A stretch of 64,000 nt of DNA, taken from Marinobacter sp. AC-23. Its GTDB lineage: Bacteria; Pseudomonadota; Gammaproteobacteria; Pseudomonadales; Oleiphilaceae. Positions within the stretch are counted from its first letter, which is position 1, and every line of letters starts with the position of its first letter. The notes below the pieces were generated by a model that saw only the letters and a program-made list of their open reading frames with translations, made no database searches and was not told where the DNA came from. Positions 33,645-44,878 of this stretch are shown here, in pieces. The translations under genes were made by a program, and so were the position numbers. The stretch covers positions 412,610-476,609 of the forward strand of contig NZ_MBPP01000001.1 in NCBI RefSeq assembly GCF_001858325.1. Reading direction: 5' to 3'.

Positions 33645-33671
33645 TAAAGTATGCCGGCGGCATGCCGTTAA
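33645..33671 (+). promoter_or_regulatory. FliA (sigma-28) class promoter of flgM
   Basis: TAAAGTAT (33645-33652), an 11-bp spacer, then GCCGTTAA (33664-33671): a near-consensus FliA promoter (TAAAGTTT-N11-GCCGATAA) with exact spacing, 60 bp upstream of flgM. FlgM is the anti-FliA factor, so this is the familiar feedback loop. The spacer holds a 13-bp inverted repeat (ATGCCG G CGGCAT, 33651-33663). Confidence 0.88.
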
Positions 33672-33731
33672 GCAGGTATAAACCCGAGCCAGCCCGCACA
33701 TGCGTGGCTTAACCGTAAAGCAGGTACTGAT

Positions 33732-34058
33732 ATGTCAGTTGACTTAAATGGAATTGGCCAAGGCCAGGTCAACACCCAGAGAACCACGGCCGAAAAGCCC
33801 GCCAACAGCCAAAGTGCCAAGCAGGCCGCCCCAGAGCAGGCCAACGCAAAGGCCCAGAGTGCGCGCGGCGAAAACGTTAATTTGAGCAGCCAGGCCAGGA
33901 ATCTAAAACAGCTGGAACAGAAGCTGGGAGACTATCCTGAAATGGACGACGATCGGATCGAACAGATTCGCTCAGCGCTCGAAAACGGCACCTACAAGAT
34001 TGATGCAGAAAAACTGGCCCAGAAAATGCTTGATATGGATAAAAGCATATTCGGGTGA
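33732..34058 (+). CDS. flgM: Anti-sigma-28 factor FlgM
   Basis: 108 aa: a disordered, Ala/Gln/Asn-rich N-terminal half followed by the conserved C-terminal FliA-binding helices (VNLSSQARNLKQLEQKL, MDDDRIEQIRSALENGTYKI, AEKLAQKMLDMD). It holds FliA inactive until exported through the completed hook. It is preceded by a FliA promoter and followed 7 bp later by flgN. Confidence 0.93.
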   Translation: MSVDLNGIGQGQVNTQRTTAEKPANSQSAKQAAPEQANAKAQSARGENVNLSSQARNLKQLEQKLGDYPEMDDDRIEQIRSALENGTYKIDAEKLAQKMLDMDKSIFG

Positions 34059-34065
34059 GTAAAAC

Positions 34066-34536
34066 ATGGCTGCAATTGACGATCTGAAGAATCTTCTTTC
34101 CCTGGATATCCGCCAGCTCGAAACTCTGGCGGACATTCTACATAAAGAGAACGCCTGCCTTTCCGGCTCCGATACTAGAACCCTCGATATACTGACACGG
34201 GAAAAAGACACTATTCTCGGGCAGATCCGTGAGCGTGCAAAACAAAAAATTCACCTGTTAGTGGCTATGGGTTTTCGGCCAGACAGTGGCGAACCTTCTC
34301 GTTTTATTCGTAGCGCAGGCCTCAATGACCTGCACACCCTCTGGCAACAAGCCGAAACAAAGCTTCGTGAGTGCCACGCTCTCAACGAGAACAACGGGCG
34401 CATAATCAATCATCTACAGAAGCGCCTGGCTCGGCTTACCGATATTTTCCGGGGAGCTTCCGGGCAGCAGAAGCTGTACGGTGCCAAAGGCCAGCAAACA
34501 ACCGTATCAAACCGCACGGTTCTTGCCAGCGCCTGA
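34066..34536 (+). CDS. flgN: Flagellar export chaperone FlgN
   Basis: 156 aa, helical, with the FlgN pattern (LLSLDIRQLETLADILHKENACL and LTREKDTILGQI; then LRECHALNENNGRIINHL). FlgN escorts the hook-junction proteins FlgK and FlgL to the export gate. It follows flgM by 7 bp. Its TGA ends exactly one base before the stop of the convergent MshEN-domain gene. Confidence 0.9.
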   Translation: MAAIDDLKNLLSLDIRQLETLADILHKENACLSGSDTRTLDILTREKDTILGQIRERAKQKIHLLVAMGFRPDSGEPSRFIRSAGLNDLHTLWQQAETKLRECHALNENNGRIINHLQKRLARLTDIFRGASGQQKLYGAKGQQTTVSNRTVLASA

Positions 34537-35232
34537 TCAGCGTGTATAGATTGTCATTCTGGAATCAGGGTGGAAGCGGATGTCTTGAATGCTTACGTTA
34601 CCCATCGCAGGGCTGCTCCCGCCGCTGACCCGGATATTATCCATACGAATCTCTTCAATGCGCTCAGGAAATGCCATGGTGACCGCACCGTCTTCACTTA
34701 CCTCGTAGCGTGGCTCCCCATCGCGATAATTCACGCCGGAAATCGAAAAATCCGAGTCCAGAAAATTAAGCGTAGGTACGAACACATTGGCCGTAAGCTT
34801 TATGCCTTCGATAACATCGGGTTCTGGCTGGCCAATTCGATCCAGCAACGAGCGATTACCCTGCCCGGCCACCGCGGACAGCTCATCTTCCGTCAATGGT
34901 AACATTCCGGCCGTTTCTAAAAGCTCCCCAGCTTCTGCTGCTTGGGCTGCACTGGCACTATTGCTCGCCGCAAACGTAACCAGCGGCTGAAACGGAAGAG
35001 CTACCATGGTGACCATTGCCGCTGCGCTACGGTAACGGGATTGGTGCTTCAACACCCGACCGAGCTCTCGTTCGGTTATCCAGCCGGCTGCAATGAATAC
35101 TTCACCCAGGCGTTTACCGCTGTCGCGCTGCAGCCTAAGGCCGTCATCGAGTTGATCCTCAGACAAATAACCACGATTGACCAGCAACCGCCCAAGCCGC
35201 GATTTTTCCTCAAACCCTTTACGGAGTCTCAC
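34537..35232 (-). CDS. Tandem MshEN-motif membrane protein of unknown function
   Basis: 231 aa, not recognised as a named gene. Residues 12-35 and 41-64 are two 24-residue repeats of the form RLGxx(L)(V)xxG..., joined by five residues; both keep the Arg, Gly, Leu and final Gln that define the MshEN c-di-GMP-binding motif of MshE/GspE-type ATPases, but no ATPase follows. Next come a hydrophobic stretch (about 68-90, MVTMVALPFQPLVTFAA), an acidic linker with DELSAVAGQG, and a beta-rich C-terminal domain with repeats such as MDNIRVSG and VSIQDIRFH. GTG start 35232 with AGAGGA 7 nt upstream is preferred to TTG 35268. It converges with flgN. A c-di-GMP-responsive envelope or surface role is inference. 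Confidence 0.72.
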   Translation of the reverse strand: MRLRKGFEEKSRLGRLLVNRGYLSEDQLDDGLRLQRDSGKRLGEVFIAAGWITERELGRVLKHQSRYRSAAAMVTMVALPFQPLVTFAASNSASAAQAAEAGELLETAGMLPLTEDELSAVAGQGNRSLLDRIGQPEPDVIEGIKLTANVFVPTLNFLDSDFSISGVNYRDGEPRYEVSEDGAVTMAFPERIEEIRMDNIRVSGGSSPAMGNVSIQDIRFHPDSRMTIYTR

Positions 35233-35239
35233 TAGCCTT

Positions 35240-35245
35240 TCCTCT
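35240..35245 (-). promoter_or_regulatory. Ribosome binding site supporting the GTG start at 35232
   Basis: AGAGGA on the minus strand, 7 nt before GTG 35232. The alternative opening codon of the frame (TTG at 35268) has no comparable site. Confidence 0.65.
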
Positions 35246-35437
35246 TGCTCACAGTGATTACCGTACAACCCGGCCCGGTGAGTGTTTTTCTACGCTCAAA
35301 GACTAGCCTATAGCAAGTCATTATGCGCAGCCGTGCTTCCCGAACTGTGAATCAAATCTGTTAAGATCGGGGTACTGTTGAGTCCACTTAATTATTGCAG
35401 GAAAACCACCTGCCGCTAACCAACTGAGAGCCTGTTA

Positions 35438-36049
35438 ATGACAAATTCGGTAAAACCATTAAGTAATGTGATGCGTGTCGTGGTTATGTTTCTCGGCTTA
35501 TTCCTTTTCGCACTACAAGCACACGCCGAAACTGACACTGTAAATGCAAAAGCCGAATTGCCTAAAGTTCGGATCCTGACCAGCGAAGGTGCTATTGAAC
35601 TGCAGCTTCGCCCCGACGTTGCGCCAAAATCGGTCGAAAACTTTCTGCAATACGCCCGTGATGGTTTTTTTGACGGCACAATTTACCATCGAGTGATTCC
35701 CGGCTTCATGGTCCAGGGTGGTGGTTTTACAAATGAGATGACACGCAAAGAAACTCGCGCTCCTATCAAGAATGAAGCCTCACCAACTTTGCCCAACTTG
35801 CGTGGTACGGTTTCCATGGCACGAACTAATGCCCCGGACTCCGCAACGTCCCAGTTCTTCATTAATGTAGCAAACAACGATTTTTTGAACGCCGGAGTTC
35901 GCGGAGCAGGCTACGCGGTTTTCGCCAAGGTAACCGCGGGCATGGGTGTGGTGGATACCATTGCAAAAGTTAAAACAGCTCGGGTTCGGGGCATGGCCGA
36001 TGTACCAGTGAATCCGGTGATTATCGAGAGTGTGACAGTGCTGGAATAG
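35438..36049 (+). CDS. Periplasmic cyclophilin-type peptidyl-prolyl isomerase
   Basis: 203 aa: a signal peptide ([19 protein letters not shown], cleaved near residue 30) followed by a cyclophilin domain with [40 protein letters not shown] and [10 protein letters not shown]. It resembles PpiA: a periplasmic cis-trans proline isomerase. It precedes mnmC by 23 bp on the same strand. Confidence 0.93.
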   Translation: MTNSVKPLSNVMRVVVMFLGLFLFALQAHAETDTVNAKAELPKVRILTSEGAIELQLRPDVAPKSVENFLQYARDGFFDGTIYHRVIPGFMVQGGGFTNEMTRKETRAPIKNEASPTLPNLRGTVSMARTNAPDSATSQFFINVANNDFLNAGVRGAGYAVFAKVTAGMGVVDTIAKVKTARVRGMADVPVNPVIIESVTVLE

Positions 36050-36072
36050 AAGGATACGGCAGGACATCCATC

Positions 36073-37998
36073 ATGAGTCTACCCACTGTTCCGCCAGCAA
36101 TAGAGCCTGCGCAATTAAACTGGCACCATGGCGTACCTGAATTGAAACACTTCTCAGGTGCGCCACTATCCGCAAAAAATGCGCTGGCTGCATTCCACCA
36201 CGAGTTTATCGAACACAATGATCTGCCCGCGCGTTTTGCCTCGATTCCTGTATCAGGCTCCTTCGTGGTTGCGCAGTGCGGGTTTGGCACCGGCCTGAAC
36301 TTTCTCGCCACATGGCAAGCTTGGCAAGTGTGGGGCCCATCCCATGCCGCCACACTTCACTTCGTGGCCTCTGAGCCTTGTCCATTGACGCTACAGGATC
36401 TTGAGAAGGCGCTCTTTTTGTCTCCAGAGCTTCAAGATTTAGCAGACGAGCTGATTGCCTGCTACCCGCCACTGGTTCGCGGCGCTCACCGCCTCGTTTT
36501 AGCAGGCGGTCGAGTTCGCCTGACCCTGTTTTTTGGCGATCAGCAAGCCGCTTGGAACTCACTTAACTTTAAGGCCGACGCATGGTTTTTGGATGGAGCC
36601 GAACCAGCTCCAGGCCCTGAACTGGCGCAAGAAATCCCCACCAATCAGCTCCGCGAGCACAGCAAACCCGGGACGACAGTATCTTCATGCTGCGCCACAG
36701 AGGAGACACAGAGCTTGCTGGAAAGTGCGGGGTTCCGCATGCGGAAGACGGATGGATTCAAGCCTAACCGGGAAACTCTAAACGGCGTTTTCTTGCCTGA
36801 AAACTTACCGCCGGTCCCACCAGAAACGCTCGAAACACATACAAACTCTGTAGCGGTTATTGGCGCTGGCATTGCTGGATGCCTGCTTGCCAACAACCTT
36901 GCCCACAGGGGGTACGCCGTTACGTTGATAGACGCGGCAAATGAACCTGGCTCGGCTGCCTCGGGTAACCTTCAGGGCGCGATGTACGTAAAGCTCGGGG
37001 TTGAGTTTAACCACCAAACCGAGCTCGCTCTCTCTGCGCTAACGTTTAGCCAGCGATATTATTCCCCTTATCGCGACCAATATTGGCACCCAACCGGCCT
37101 GATTCAGCTTGCGTGGAGTGATGCGGAGCAGTCTCGCCAGCGCCGTTTTATTGAGCGCAACCAATACCCAGCGGATTTACTGCGCCCGGTCTCCCGGGAG
37201 GAAGCCGAAATTCTTACGGGGGCTCGCCTAATGAGCGGCGGCTTGTGGTTTCCTGGGTGTGGCTGGCTGGAGCCAGCCAAACTCTGTAAAGAGCTGGTAT
37301 TGCATAGAGGCATTCGCAAAGCGTTCGCTTACTCTGTAACGCAAATCCAACTCTCTGCGGGTAAATGGCATATTTCCGGAGCCGGTTCCGATAGCCCGGA
37401 CATCCACTCAAACCAAGTCGTTATCTGCGCCGGACATCTCACCCCACAACTTATTCCAAGCCCAGACACATTCCGCTTTAAAGCCATTCGCGGGCAGGTC
37501 ACTCACGTACCTGGGTCACTGATTGATAGCCCTCGGGCAGTGATTTGCGGTGCGCGCTATTTCAACCCGGCATACGGCCCTCACGGTGAAAAAGTGGCTG
37601 TGATCGGTGCTACGTTCGACCTCCACAGCGATGAACCTGAACCCACAATTGAGAGCCACCGGGAAAATATCAGGGAGCTTTCATCCATGGTGCCAAATAT
37701 ACTCTCAGAAAGCATGGCTACGGGTGATCTGCCGGCTCAGCTTGCAGGGCGCGTTGGGTTTCGCTGTACAACCCACGATTATCAGCCTGTAGCTGGGCCG
37801 CTTTGTGACTCACAGGGCTTGGAGGTGGAAGGGCTCTATCTTTTGACTGGCATGGGCAGCAAAGGCCTTACCTATGCCCCGCTGCTCGCGGAGTTTGTGG
37901 CAGATCAGTTGACGGGGCAGCCGTGCGCCCTGCCGATGTCTCTGGCCAAAAGAGTGGCGACTGGCCGTATGCGGCAGAAGAAGTTGGCGCCAGCATAA
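36073..37998 (+). CDS. mnmC: Bifunctional tRNA 5-methylaminomethyl-2-thiouridine biosynthesis protein MnmC
   Basis: 641 aa with the two-domain MnmC plan. The N-terminal half is a DUF752 methyltransferase (FVVAQCGFGTGLNFLATW, DAWFLDGAEPAPGPEL). From about residue 258 comes an FAD oxidoreductase (VAVIGAGIAGCLLANNLAHRG, LYLLTGMGSKGLTYAPLLAE). It completes mnm5s2U at tRNA wobble position 34: oxidative removal of the carboxymethyl group, then methylation. Length is close to the E. coli enzyme (668 aa). Confidence 0.96.
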   Translation: MSLPTVPPAIEPAQLNWHHGVPELKHFSGAPLSAKNALAAFHHEFIEHNDLPARFASIPVSGSFVVAQCGFGTGLNFLATWQAWQVWGPSHAATLHFVASEPCPLTLQDLEKALFLSPELQDLADELIACYPPLVRGAHRLVLAGGRVRLTLFFGDQQAAWNSLNFKADAWFLDGAEPAPGPELAQEIPTNQLREHSKPGTTVSSCCATEETQSLLESAGFRMRKTDGFKPNRETLNGVFLPENLPPVPPETLETHTNSVAVIGAGIAGCLLANNLAHRGYAVTLIDAANEPGSAASGNLQGAMYVKLGVEFNHQTELALSALTFSQRYYSPYRDQYWHPTGLIQLAWSDAEQSRQRRFIERNQYPADLLRPVSREEAEILTGARLMSGGLWFPGCGWLEPAKLCKELVLHRGIRKAFAYSVTQIQLSAGKWHISGAGSDSPDIHSNQVVICAGHLTPQLIPSPDTFRFKAIRGQVTHVPGSLIDSPRAVICGARYFNPAYGPHGEKVAVIGATFDLHSDEPEPTIESHRENIRELSSMVPNILSESMATGDLPAQLAGRVGFRCTTHDYQPVAGPLCDSQGLEVEGLYLLTGMGSKGLTYAPLLAEFVADQLTGQPCALPMSLAKRVATGRMRQKKLAPA

Positions 37999-38070
37999 CC
38001 AATTACGGTTAATGCTTTCCGCTCCCGCGCCGATACACTATGTGAGAGCTCTTCCCAGAGGATATGACAG

Positions 38071-38703
38071 GTGTCTATTTTTGTTAGCGAGCCAGGCCGC
38101 CCAGTAGGAACAAGATTGCCAGAAGCACTCCGGGGGCGCCGCGTGGGCAATGTCAGTGAGCTGGCAGAGAGCCAGCCGATCAACCCCGAGCGTGGCGAAG
38201 CAACAGATGCTGAATTTCAGCTTGCGGCGCAATCCGGCCGGCATCGTGCCCTGGAAGAATATGGAGCAGCGGCAGCCGGCGAGCGCAAGGAGCAGCGTGC
38301 TTACCTGCCAGTCTCTTCTCTATACACGCCCGCTTTATACTCTCTACCCGCCTCAGCCACCGTTGAGGAGGCAATTACCGAGATGAACGAACAAGGTGCC
38401 AATCACTTGGTCGTTATGGCCGACACGTATGTGGCCGGGCTAGTAGGGAAACAATGGCTTCTGGCCTGGCTGTATGAAAGCCAAACCCATGCGATGAGTC
38501 AAAGCCTGGTACACATTGAATTGCCGGCATTCCTGACGGCCTCCCCTGAAACCGATGCGCACCGGCTTGCCAGGCTAATGCTGGCACACCGGCTCAATGC
38601 CGCCCTGGTTATAGACACTCTAGGAGAGCCCGTGGGTGTCATCACCAGCACAGACTACCTTCGCCTGTATGCAAGCGCCGATGGCCAGCAAGGCACCGTT
38701 TAG
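38071..38703 (+). CDS. CBS domain-containing protein
   Basis: 210 aa. The first 80 residues are polar with low complexity; a tandem CBS pair follows (YSLPASATVEEAITEMNEQGANHLVVM and FLTASPETDAHRLARLMLAHRLNAALVID, ending GEPVGVITSTDYLRL). CBS pairs bind adenosyl nucleotides and regulate partners; no catalytic domain is attached. Start GTG 38071 follows AGAGGA. Its stop overlaps the stop of the convergent lipoprotein gene by 4 bp. Confidence 0.85.
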   Translation: MSIFVSEPGRPVGTRLPEALRGRRVGNVSELAESQPINPERGEATDAEFQLAAQSGRHRALEEYGAAAAGERKEQRAYLPVSSLYTPALYSLPASATVEEAITEMNEQGANHLVVMADTYVAGLVGKQWLLAWLYESQTHAMSQSLVHIELPAFLTASPETDAHRLARLMLAHRLNAALVIDTLGEPVGVITSTDYLRLYASADGQQGTV

Positions 38704-41413
38704 GGTGCCGTCAGCAACTCACCCTCGGGGCTGAACAGCAAAACTACCCACTCTGAGCCCTGGCGCGTCAGCGCCACAACTTCGTCGTCCCTATAGTTGG
38801 CAAGCCGTGTGACTGACGAGTTACCTGCGCTCAATTGATAGCGCCATTCGTTGCGGAACACCGAGGTTTCCGTGTTTGGCTCTGGCTCGGGAATCAGTGA
38901 CATTCGTGCGAGAATTGCAGACCCACCGCCACTTGCAGCATTACTGCCGGTGAAGTCGCCACCGGTATCTCCTGCAGCAATCAGATCCCCCGAAAAGCCG
39001 GTCAGTGCAACGAACTGCTCAGTAGAAGTGTCGGCTTCATCGTTCAGGTTAAACGCCCGAACAACCTCACCGCCTGTGGTGTACCCCAGCACAAAACCAC
39101 TTTGGCTGGTAACGGGCGCACTCGTTAGGCTCAGGTTGTCTTCTGCCTCTGGGGTAACCGCGTATTCATTACTGCCATTACCCAGTAGCCATAAGTTGCT
39201 TCCTTCCACGACACCGCCGGTTATACGCTCATTCGCGTCGGTTCCACGCTGGTATACGGTGAGGTTTCCATCTCCCGATGCCGTACTATAAAAATAGGCG
39301 TCTTCACCGCCCAGTACTGGCTCACCATTAACAGCCCCCACGGCAGACCCGAACAGTATCGGGCTGACACCTTCCGCGCTTGCGCCAGCCACACGGTCAT
39401 CCGACGATGATCCGCTTGTCGTGCCCAGGCCGGTACCGGAATAAAATCGCTTCCATCAGCCTGAGAATCTATGCGCTGCAAAAAGCTATCAAAACCGCCA
39501 GCATTGGTTTGGCCCGGCCACTCACCATTGGTCGTGCCGGCAATTACAGCAAAACCGCTTGCGGCGTTCAGGCCAACCCAACGAACAACATCGTCGCCTG
39601 CGGTGCCTGTACGAGTGACCCAGGATTCAACATACTCACCGCCAGCCGCTGCTTCGTCGTACCAGAACAACGAACTGACAATATCTATGCCGCCATGGCC
39701 CGTGGTATCAGCCACCAGCTTGTCAGTGCTATAAGCTACCAAAAGTTCAAGGCGATCACTCTTTACGTTACCCTTGGTTATCTCGCGCTTGGCCACGCTA
39801 ACTATCGGTTCTGGCTTGTTCAGTTGGTCTCCAGCCGCTGACACTTCAAGTGTCTGAAGCAAGGCGCCCTTCTGGCTGAATATGCGTACCTGCACCCTGT
39901 CGCTATCGTTAGTATCGTACCCAGCCACAAACAGCCTGCCGGAATGACCCAGGGTTATATCTGTTGCGACGAAACTGCTTTCAGAACCGACATTAAGTGG
40001 CAAGGCCTGCTCATTGATACTGACACGGAGCATGCTCTCAGAGGCGGCCCGGGCGTAGTTCTCCCGACCCAACTGGCGCCGCTCATTCAACCCCAGCAGA
40101 ATAATACGATCGTTTAGGTTAGGGTTGGAATAGGAGCCAGGGTCGACAACATCAATCGTAAATGTCACCTCATCTACGTCGACCGGAAATTCGAGTCTAT
40201 TGTCGGGCAGACCGGTGCTGAACTCTGTACCAAGCCGGCCAGTAGCGTTTTCTGAGTCTCCAAGAATGGCGTAAACCACCCCTTCCCGATCCCCCGTCAG
40301 ACGCGCTACATACGTGCGGGAGCCCCCCACATTCAGCGTGTCTCGTGCTCCGCCTTTCACAGTCTCCAGGCTCACCACTGGCTCATTATCATCAACTACC
40401 AGGTTGGTGCGCACACCCCCATTGGTTGGCCCCAGCCCGGCAAGCCCAGAGCGTACTTCCGTAAGGCTTAGTTGGAGTGCTTCCGTGGGTTCCGGGAAGC
40501 TATCGTCCACCACTTCCAGCCGAATATAGCACTCGGTAATTCCGGGCTCGAATGTGATAACACCACCGGTATAAACCCCTTCGTTATCTGCTTCGTAGGT
40601 CAGATAGGAAAGATCTTCCAGCTTCGGTTCGCTGTTGCTGCCTAGAGCGACTATATCTTGTCCGGGAATGGCATCACCGGCGTTAGCTTTGCTTTGATCG
40701 CAGTACTGGTGTGGAGCAGTTTCGCCGGGATCGCAGCTGGCTGCGTCATAATCCGATGTCAGTTCGAATGCAACCGCCACCCGAGTGACTGAAGGTTTAT
40801 CCAGTAGGACCTTTACGAAAACAGAACGAGTGGGCAAAACAAGGGGGCTAGTGCCGGTAACAACGCCGTTTCCATCATAGGTGTTGATGGTAAACCCGTG
40901 CTCTCCAGGGGTATCCAGATCGGGCAATTCACAGCGCTCCCGGCGGGTATCGGGAATAGTTAGCGATTCGCCTTCTGTAAACGTGTCTGCCTCCAGTGAC
41001 AGGGCGTTGTATTTAACTTCAATATCAAACGCCTGATAACCGGCCATTTGGCCATCGGTGCTTACCAGGTTAATGCCTTCCAGTTTGCCCAAATCCGCAT
41101 CGCCGCGAGCGCCGCCACTGAGGCCAGGCACACCGCGCATGATAATGCCTTGACGGGCTTTGTTACTGGTCTCTTCGAGCGCCAGCCACGAAGGGGCATT
41201 GGTTAGGGTGTAATCGAGTATGCTTTCGCCGCCATACGCTCCAAAATTGTAGTAGTACTCTACCCCCAGGTAGGCAGTTGTCGGAGTGGCGCCCAGAATA
41301 GTTGGCTGGTCCGGATCCTTCTCGGTTTTACAACCCGAGACGGTAAGGGCAAGCAGCAAAGTAATAGCCACCTGCATGGCGATGGCAGTGCGGGAAAACA
41401 ACTCGGCGCGCAT
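38700..41413 (-). CDS. Large Calx-beta / SBBP-type beta-propeller surface lipoprotein (frame broken near 39414)
   Basis: About 904 aa once one missing base is restored at about 39413-39415 (inside CAAGCGGATCA on the coding strand); before it the product reads VPAWARQ and after it SSSDDRVAGASAEGV. Domains by eye: lipoprotein signal ending LTVSGC (Cys about 28); a putative Ig-like domain (about 35-140, YLGVEYYYNFGAYG, NAPSWLAL); two Calx-beta-like domains (about 180-440; FEPGITECYIRLEVVDDSFPEP, FTIDVVDPGSYSNPNLNDRI); then a beta-propeller with SBBP-like repeats (VIAGTTNGEWPGQTNAGGFDS). Likely outer-membrane anchored and exposed; adhesion or calcium binding is inference. No close named relative is recognised. 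Convergent with the CBS gene. Confidence 0.75.
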
Positions 41414-41605
41414 GGAAAAATCCGTTTCAGAACGTTGTTGTTATGGCAGTGCATAAGCGCTGGCGCCAGCCAGCGTTTTACACACCGTTACAGAACAACA
41501 CCATGTTAGCCAGTTTCGGAAACGGGGTATCTGCGCGAGTTCTCAGATTCACCGGCCCACCATCTTCTGGCAGGCTTGAACGACTAAAATCTGTGGCGCG
41601 AGTGC

Positions 41606-43684
<2,079 letters not shown>

Positions 43685-43713
43685 TTGTTCGTCTCACTCT
43701 GACCCAGGCCGGC

Positions 43714-44730
43714 TCAGTGACGTGGCGACCGCTGCTTTCGCTCATACTCACGAATGCGCTGCCGACAGTGCTCAATTGTTTGAGCCGTCATTACGCTTCG
43801 ACGCTCATCTTTCAGCTCACCGCCAAGATTTTTAACCACGCACTGGGCAGTTTCAAGCATAAAATCAAAAGCCTGCAATGCACTGGTTGGCCCAGGCATG
43901 CTCATGAAGAAGCTAATGCCAGGTGTTGTCATCGCAGCTACGTCATCCGGCTTAAAGGTGCCAGGCTCAACCGCATTCGCGACGCTGAACTGCACGGGGC
44001 TAATGGTATCTTCTGCCTCATGGCGGTGATAAATTTTCATGTCGCCATGCACCAAACCGCAGGCTTCGAACAGTTTCTGCAGGGCCGCTCCGCTGAAGTC
44101 CTTGCCCTGAGGCGCGAGCACGTTTATTACAATAACTTCACGGGCTTCGGGGCGGTTGGCTCCCGCCAAAGGCTGGTCAGGGGCAGGGTTTTTAGGCTCA
44201 CGGCGTGCCGTATCTTCTTCTACATCGGCTGCGGCACTTGCAGATGGCTCAGGTGCAGTATCGGGAAAATCCTCTTCTACTGCACCCCAACCGGTATCCA
44301 CCGTGGCATCTTCTGGCTCAAAAGATGAATACCCTGAGGTATCGGTGCTTTGCTTCTCCCACTCTTCAGCTTCATTCTGAAGAGACTCTGTGGATGAGAA
44401 ACTCTCTGAGGAAGAAGGTGCCGTGCTTTGCAAAGTGTCCCGAACGGGTCGCGTCGGTTTTTGCTTCTGAACCCGAGGGCGTGACGGTTTCTCACGTCGA
44501 ACGTACCCTCGCTCCTCAAGCGTATCGTTTGAAATAGTCCTCGCGCCTCCATTTGGAAGCTCCGGATTATGGTGTTCATCCAGCGGAGATTCTTTCAGGT
44601 CATCGGCGCCCATACCCGAAGAAATCGCAATGGATTCCTTTCGGGCACGGTGCATTCGCCTCAAACCATCAATAACTATACCGATGATAACCAGGGTGCC
44701 GATGGCAATTAACCATTCCCTAAGTGACAT
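43714..44730 (-). CDS. zipA: Cell division protein ZipA
   Basis: 338 aa: N-terminal membrane anchor (SLREWLIAIGTLVIIGIVIDGL), a basic patch, a long acidic/Pro/Ser-rich linker (about 60-200) and the C-terminal FtsZ-binding domain (VINVLAPQGKDFSGAALQKLFEACGL, ISFFMSMPGPTSALQAFDFML). ZipA tethers FtsZ to the membrane. ATG 44730 (MSLREWLIAIG) is the natural start; the open frame to 44817 adds a non-homologous extension. It follows smc, as in Pseudomonas. Confidence 0.95.
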   Translation of the reverse strand: MSLREWLIAIGTLVIIGIVIDGLRRMHRARKESIAISSGMGADDLKESPLDEHHNPELPNGGARTISNDTLEERGYVRREKPSRPRVQKQKPTRPVRDTLQSTAPSSSESFSSTESLQNEAEEWEKQSTDTSGYSSFEPEDATVDTGWGAVEEDFPDTAPEPSASAAADVEEDTARREPKNPAPDQPLAGANRPEAREVIVINVLAPQGKDFSGAALQKLFEACGLVHGDMKIYHRHEAEDTISPVQFSVANAVEPGTFKPDDVAAMTTPGISFFMSMPGPTSALQAFDFMLETAQCVVKNLGGELKDERRSVMTAQTIEHCRQRIREYERKQRSPRH

Positions 44731-44878
44731 AGTGCTGATGTCCTGTTTGCAGATCGGATCCGGGAGCGAATAAAGTGCTCTGGCTGCTACTCTAAAAAAA
44801 GCGCGTAATGAATACAACGCAAAGCCACATCACATGGCCTTTTTGTCATTCTTGGCGGAATTCTGGTCAATCCGGTTT

